From JAXHUK01 sp034189725 (lineage in GTDB: Bacteria; Chloroflexota; Dehalococcoidia; SZUA-161), in NCBI GenBank assembly GCA_034189725.1, contig JAXHUK010000101.1, positions 1 through 9,637 of the forward strand: a stretch of 9,637 bases of DNA, given 5' to 3'. Positions 6,642 through 9,637 of the stretch are shown one piece after another (position 1 is the stretch's first letter; the number at the start of each line of letters is the position of its first letter). The notes beneath the pieces were generated by a model, which made no database searches, was not told the DNA's origin, and was given only the letters and a program-made list of their open reading frames with translations. The position numbers were made by a program, and so were the translations under genes.

Positions 6642-6800
6642 TTACATCTTTTCGAATTCGTCCTTTGCCGCCCCACAAACCGGACAGAACCAGTCGTCCG
6701 GCAGATCCTCGAACCTGGTTCCCGGCGCGATATCGTTGTCGGGGTCACCCACTTCGGGATCGTAGATATAGCCACACACACTGCATTGATACTTGTCCAT
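6642..6800 (-). CDS. Rubredoxin
   Basis: This 52-residue protein has the complete rubredoxin pattern: Cys6 and Cys9 in Q-C-S-V-C-G-Y-I-Y-D, then D-P-D-N-D-I-A-P-G-T-x-F-E-D-L-P-D-D-W, and Cys39 and Cys42 in F-C-P-V-C-G-A. The four Cys bind one iron as a low-potential one-electron carrier in the cytosol. The length is the family norm. Start ATG 6798-6800 has a GGGGG stretch (6810-6814) 9 nt upstream; stop is TAA at 6642-6644. It follows the PPOX-fold gene by 131 nt. Rubredoxins commonly feed electrons to rubrerythrin-like, flavodiiron or superoxide-reductase systems, so the ferritin-like fusion protein at 3645-4493 is a possible partner; that pairing is only inference from proximity. Confidence 0.97.
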   Translation of the reverse strand: MDKYQCSVCGYIYDPEVGDPDNDIAPGTRFEDLPDDWFCPVCGAAKDEFEKM

Positions 6801-6904
6801 TGATCGTTTCCCCCTTTTTTATAGTATGGTGTTGTTTGATGAGTAACACCAGCCTCACTCGATGCCATTGTATTCAGATGTTCAGTATCCGTACCTAAGG
6901 ATTT

Positions 6905-6934
6905 CTGATACTCATTCGTTCTAGCTGATACTCA
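6905..6934. repeat. Two copies of a 10-nt direct repeat at the end of the PPOX gene
   Basis: CTGATACTCA occurs at 6905-6914 and again at 6925-6934, exactly one repeat length apart; the second copy contains the PPOX stop codon. A related inverted partner, AGTATCC, lies just beyond. The 20-nt spacing (two helical turns) would suit a protein-binding site, but chance is possible in so short a repeat. Confidence 0.4.
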
Positions 6935-7372
6935 GAACTCGAGAACGTCTCGATGACGAAACCCGTGAGAATAATCGATCATGTAGATCCTGGATGGTGT
7001 TACCTTAATGATGACGGACTGCCCGGTACTCACGCTGTTGAAGGCACGGTGTCTATTCAATACTGCCTTCGGCACTTCGGGCATAGTATCATCGGTTACT
7101 GTGGTGGCTGTTCCTACATACTGAATTCCTTTGATCTCCTTGTCTGTTTGAGCGATCGGGCCATCCTCCTGCAGTACGAGGGCTATTCTGGGATTTGTCA
7201 GGATGTTCTTAGCCTTCTCGCTCTCTCGATCTGTATTGAAGTAGATATCAAATTCATTATTCTTGAAGAAAACGGCAGAGGCGTTGGGTTTGCCGTCAGT
7301 ATCAGCCGTAGCTATAGTGCACACCCGGCACTTGCCCATATATGATAGAATTTCGTCTCTCAAATCTGCCAT
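6932..7372 (-). CDS. Pyridoxamine 5'-phosphate oxidase-fold (PPOX) flavin/cofactor-binding protein
   Basis: This 146-residue protein has the split-barrel PPOX pattern: an N-terminal helix, C-R-V-C-T-I-A-T-A-D-T-D-G-K-P-N-A-S-A-V (15-34), then I-Y-F-N-T-D-R-E-S-E-K-A-K-N-I (43-57) and N-P-R-I-A-L-V-L. This matches small FMN- or F420-binding PPOX-class proteins. The length suits the short members, which are not true PdxH enzymes (about 210-220 residues). The Cys15-x-x-Cys18 pair near the N-terminus is worth noting. AGGAG at 7383-7387 lies 10 nt before the ATG. It follows sufB after 42 nt with no terminator, so it is probably the third gene of a suf operon. Cofactor and substrate cannot be read from the sequence; a redox protective role is inferred from context. 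Confidence 0.83.
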   Translation of the reverse strand: MADLRDEILSYMGKCRVCTIATADTDGKPNASAVFFKNNEFDIYFNTDRESEKAKNILTNPRIALVLQEDGPIAQTDKEIKGIQYVGTATTVTDDTMPEVPKAVLNRHRAFNSVSTGQSVIIKVTPSRIYMIDYSHGFRHRDVLEF

Positions 7373-7414
7373 ACCTGTCAGTCTCCTCTCGTTTTTTAAT
7401 TTGTAATAGTGTGG

Positions 7415-8668
7415 TTAAAAGAGTTCTTTCTCACTGGTCTCGATGGCTTGTTTTAATTCGGCAGCCAGCTCTTGGGGTAAACCCTCGATGTCGACTCTGA
7501 GGAATCCACGAACTATCATGGAGGTAGCTTCATCTCGCGTGAGCCCCCTTGCCATGAGGTACTCCACTTCCTCTTCGGCGATCTTGCCAACTGCCGCTTC
7601 ATGTGAAAGGTCGACACCTGCTAATTCACCTTTGAGCTCAGGGATAGCGTGAATTATACCACCTTTTTCCTCGGAGAGGATTAATCCGCGGCATTCCAGA
7701 TGCCCTTTTACCTCAGGGGCACTACCTGCAATATAACCTCGAGCAATGATAGTTCCCCCTGTGGTGATAGCTCTCGATATGATCTCCGCCCTCGATCCTT
7801 TTCCTTCGAGCAGCACTTGGGAGCCCACATCCATTGTGGAGCCAGGAGATGCGACGAGAATACTGTTAAACCTGACCACCGTGTTTTCGCCGACGCAACG
7901 AACAGAGGGATACATTTGCAGTGTGTGCGCTGGCTTCATGCACACGAAGTTGTTGATGAACACGCCATTATCCTCGATGATTGCGGCGCTACGCGGGCGA
8001 ACTTCTATCTCGGGAGACCAGTTGTGAATCATAGTAAATGTTATCCTGGCACCACGCTTTACATAAAACTCGGAGATGCCGAGGTGTAATCCTGATGCCT
8101 GCATCGGATGGCTGGCACAACCGGTGATGATATGCAATTCGGAATCTTCTTCGGCAATAATGATGTTATGCACTTTTTGGGCGAGATTCTGATGTGCGAT
8201 GTAAAGACATGCCTGTACGGGGTACACAGTCTTCACTCCGGGGAGGGTTCTTATGAAGTAGCCGTTGTTCTGAGCAAGCCCGACATTCGCAGTGAATTTG
8301 TCGGCGTCGACGCTTACCGCACGCCACCAGTAATCGGTGAGCCAGTCATACGTCTCAAGCGCCTGGGCGATGTTCATTACCTCAACACCACTCTGGCTCG
8401 ACGAGCTATGAACCAGTGAATTGTCTTTCTGAATGAAGGTACCTCCCCGCTGACCGATGTTGTCCATGGTAACACCGACACCCAGCATTCGATTCTTATC
8501 CTCGGAGGGGAGGTCAGATAGCTGTTCCTGGTAAGCATGTTTCTCGTCACTTACGTCATAAGCCGCGACATCTATATCTTCGCCTAAGGCAGCTTTTTTA
8601 TCCAGCGCCTTTTCGGCTAATGCACGGGTTGTATCAGGTGATACTAATTGTTCTGACATACCAGACAT
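7415..8668 (-). CDS. sufB: SufB/SufD-family Fe-S cluster scaffold protein (minimal SufBC type)
   Basis: The 417-residue protein (from this start) belongs to the SufB/SufD family, which with the SufC ATPase forms the scaffold that assembles and passes on Fe-S clusters. It has the beta-helix core region and the C-terminal family signature L-S-H-E-A-A-V-G-K-I-x-E-E-E-V-E-Y-L-M-x-R-G-L (from about 354). His356 and Glu357 match catalytic-site residues of E. coli SufB, and Cys326 (H-L-E-C-R-G-L) is placed like SufB Cys405. There is only one SufB/D homologue and no SufS, SufE or SufU beside it, as in the reduced SufCB systems of anaerobes and archaea, where a homodimer probably serves. ATG 8666-8668 is chosen because AAGGA at 8677-8681 lies 8 nt upstream. 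ATGs at 8677 and 8659 are alternatives. It overlaps the 3' end of sufC by 25 nt, indicating translational coupling. Confidence 0.93.
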   Translation of the reverse strand: MSGMSEQLVSPDTTRALAEKALDKKAALGEDIDVAAYDVSDEKHAYQEQLSDLPSEDKNRMLGVGVTMDNIGQRGGTFIQKDNSLVHSSSSQSGVEVMNIAQALETYDWLTDYWWRAVSVDADKFTANVGLAQNNGYFIRTLPGVKTVYPVQACLYIAHQNLAQKVHNIIIAEEDSELHIITGCASHPMQASGLHLGISEFYVKRGARITFTMIHNWSPEIEVRPRSAAIIEDNGVFINNFVCMKPAHTLQMYPSVRCVGENTVVRFNSILVASPGSTMDVGSQVLLEGKGSRAEIISRAITTGGTIIARGYIAGSAPEVKGHLECRGLILSEEKGGIIHAIPELKGELAGVDLSHEAAVGKIAEEEVEYLMARGLTRDEATSMIVRGFLRVDIEGLPQELAAELKQAIETSEKELF

Positions 8669-9393
8669 TTCACGCATCCTTCGTAACCATTTTCTTTTAT
8701 AGAATCGAGAACCTCGAGAGCGTCTCGCTCACATTGGATCATGCCATCCAAAAGAACGTACCCTTTTGTAGCTCGAACGTAATCGAGGATATGCCCCGTG
8801 TGAGTTATTATTAAACATGAGCGCGTCCGTCTGCGCTTCAGATCCTTCTGCAAAAGCTCATTAATCATCTCTCCGATGAGCGACATGTTGACAAGGTCTA
8901 CCCCGGACTCTGGCTCATCGAGCAGCACCAGTTCTGGCCCCTGGGCAAGAAGCTGCAACAGTTCCGAACGTTTTATCTCGCCACCGGAGAAGCCATAGTT
9001 TATCTCACGATCCATAAGATCGACCATATTCAAACGTTCTGCAAGCTTATCGATGGTATCACCGTTTGTGCCGCCTTGACTTTCTATGCAGGCAGTCACC
9101 ATATCGCGCGTTTTGACTCCACGAACCACCGGAGGTCGCTGAAACGACATGCCCATGCCAAGGCGAGCTCGTTCATCCAATGATGCATAGGTTATATCCT
9201 GTCCCTTGAACATAATCTGCCCGTGTGTAATTTTGTAGCGAGGGAAACCCATTATCGCCATAAGTAGCGTAGTCTTACCACCACCATTCGGGCCAAATAG
9301 GGCATGGGTTTCACCTTCTCCAACAGTTAAATTAATATTATGGAGTATTTCTCTCTCATCTATTTCTACACTTAGCTCGTGAATCTCCAGCAC
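8644..9393 (-). CDS. sufC: SufC, ABC-type ATPase of Fe-S cluster assembly
   Basis: This 249-residue protein is a cytosolic ABC ATPase. Walker A is G-P-N-G-G-G-K-T-T (34-42), the Q-loop is S-F-Q-R-P-P (Gln85), the signature is F-S-G-G-E-I-K-R (135-142), Walker B is L-V-L-L-D-E-P-E-S-G-V-D (155-166) and the switch His is His198. The F-S-G-G-E-x-K-R and D-E-x-x-S-G-x-D forms are those of SufC. Its ATP hydrolysis drives conformational change of the SufB scaffold. The tail ends C-V-K-C-L-V-C (Cys240, 243, 246), an extra CxxCxxC not part of the E. coli protein. The start is GTG (9391-9393) with GGGAGG 5 nt upstream; a nearer ATG at 9395-9397 is out of frame. Its last 25 nt overlap sufB. It is probably the first gene of a sufC-sufB-PPOX operon. 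Confidence 0.95.
   Translation of the reverse strand: MLEIHELSVEIDEREILHNINLTVGEGETHALFGPNGGGKTTLLMAIMGFPRYKITHGQIMFKGQDITYASLDERARLGMGMSFQRPPVVRGVKTRDMVTACIESQGGTNGDTIDKLAERLNMVDLMDREINYGFSGGEIKRSELLQLLAQGPELVLLDEPESGVDLVNMSLIGEMINELLQKDLKRRRTRSCLIITHTGHILDYVRATKGYVLLDGMIQCERDALEVLDSIKENGYEGCVKCLVCQNN
8677..8681 (-). promoter_or_regulatory. Ribosome-binding site of sufB, inside the end of sufC
   Basis: AAGGA lies 8 nt before the ATG at 8666-8668. The ATG at 8675-8677 overlaps this site and has no purine-rich site of its own at useful spacing, so 8668 is the preferred start. Confidence 0.55.
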
Positions 9394-9398
9394 ACATT

Positions 9399-9404
9399 CC
9401 TCCC
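9399..9404 (-). promoter_or_regulatory. Ribosome-binding site fixing the GTG start of sufC
   Basis: GGGAGG lies 5 nt before GTG at 9391-9393. The only other nearby initiator, ATG at 9395-9397, is out of frame and too close to this site, so the GTG is the supported start. Confidence 0.7.
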
Positions 9405-9450
9405 GTACCTTATTCGCTTTCTCTTTGTGCTATAACTAAATTCTATCAGG

Positions 9451-9456
9451 ATTATA
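9451..9456 (-). promoter_or_regulatory. Possible -10 element of the sufCB operon
   Basis: A perfect TATAAT on the minus strand lies about 58 nt before the sufC start codon in an AT-rich spacer. A matching -35 is poor: TTGTAT is 13 nt upstream, too close, and the 17-nt position reads AGTTTT. I see no clear operator. Confidence 0.4.
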
Positions 9457-9483
9457 GCTTCTAATAAGCATACAAAACTGAGA

Positions 9484-9498
9484 TGATGTAGTACATCA
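9484..9498 (-). terminator. Small hairpin after the DsrE-like gene, possible weak terminator
   Basis: TGATGT and ACATCA form a perfect 6-bp stem with a 3-nt loop, 23 nt beyond the stop of the upstream gene. On the minus strand a TTTT follows 5 nt later. The stem is AT-rich, so it would be weak. Confidence 0.25.
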
Positions 9499-9521
9499 GA
9501 CAAGTACTCTCGTTACTCTAC

Positions 9522-9637
9522 CTAGAACCACATGGTGCCATCTGCTTCCAGAACGAGGTCGTTCAGTGTAGCGGCTCCCACGATTTTGGCTTCCTTTATG
9601 AAGTCCCCCCGCTCAATATTGAGTAGCTGGGTGCTCT
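9522..9637 (-). CDS. DsrE/DsrF-like small protein, C-terminal fragment (start outside window)
   Basis: The last 37 codons of a gene enter from the right edge and end at TAG 9522-9524. The peptide closes with D-F-I-K-E-A-K-I-V-G-A-A-T-L-N-D-L-V-L-E-A-D and a hydrophobic F terminus. That form, x-G-A-A-T-L-x-D-L-x-L-E-A-D then F, is typical of the end of DsrE/DsrF-like proteins, small cytosolic sulfur-relay or sulfur-binding proteins. The catalytic region is outside the window, so activity cannot be judged. It points the same way as sufC and is separated by 128 nt. Confidence 0.6.
   Translation of the reverse strand, partial: STQLLNIERGDFIKEAKIVGAATLNDLVLEADGTMWF

Noticed and set aside
6551..6868. 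105-codon minus-strand ORF overlapping rubredoxin
   Set aside because: It is another frame over the unmistakable rubredoxin gene, has no recognisable domain and includes intergenic sequence.
1227..7372. TGA reassigned to Trp or Gly throughout the genome
   Set aside because: Ferritin, the CstB-like gene and the PPOX gene all end naturally at TGA, and Trp is encoded by TGG throughout.

Overview
The window holds eleven genes, all on the minus strand, so transcription runs from high to low coordinates. Nine are complete and two run off the ends. Base composition is near even, ribosome-binding sites are strong purine-rich ones, and one gene encodes an exported multihaem lipoprotein with a Thr/Pro linker. 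The set (SufC-SufB without SufD/S/E, ferritin, rubredoxin, persulfide-oxygenase/rhodanese proteins, multihaem cytochrome) suggests an anaerobic or microaerophilic bacterium that handles sulfide and iron. A Dehalococcoidia-like Chloroflexota is my best guess, but this is inference from style and not proven.

Layout in transcription order. At 9637-9522 is the end of a small DsrE-like protein. After a spacer with a weak hairpin and a promoter-like TATAAT come sufC (GTG start) and sufB, which overlap, followed 42 nt later by a PPOX-fold flavoprotein (6932-7372). A 52-residue rubredoxin lies at 6642-6800. A 17-bp perfect inverted repeat sits just ahead of a five-haem c-type cytochrome lipoprotein (4674-6383). 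Next is a tight pair: a rhodanese fused to a ferritin-like diiron domain (3645-4493) and, 2 nt later, a CstB-like metallo-beta-lactamase/pseudo-rhodanese/rhodanese protein (2257-3642). Then come a single-domain rhodanese (1824-2156), ferritin (1227-1745) and the N-terminal half of a DUF255 thioredoxin-fold protein (1-1139).

The most notable observation is the single-domain rhodanese. Its reading frame is interrupted by an in-frame TGA (1950-1952), two codons after the active-site Cys. Beyond the TGA the same frame continues with a well-preserved rhodanese C-terminus to a TAA at 1824. The TGA falls where many relatives have the second Cys of a Y-C-x-C motif. Immediately downstream the RNA can fold into an imperfect stem-loop whose apical loop starts 21 nt after the UGA and carries G at its second position, as expected for a bacterial SECIS. 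I therefore annotate a candidate selenocysteine rhodanese (C-x-U), which a conventional gene caller would truncate or call a pseudogene.

Together the genes suggest one sulfur/iron homeostasis and oxidative-protection neighbourhood. Rhodaneses and the iron-dependent dioxygenase-like enzyme would move and oxidise sulfane sulfur, SufCB would build Fe-S clusters, ferritin and the ferritin-like domain would manage iron and peroxide, and rubredoxin, the PPOX protein and the cytochrome would carry electrons. The functional link is inference from gene proximity.
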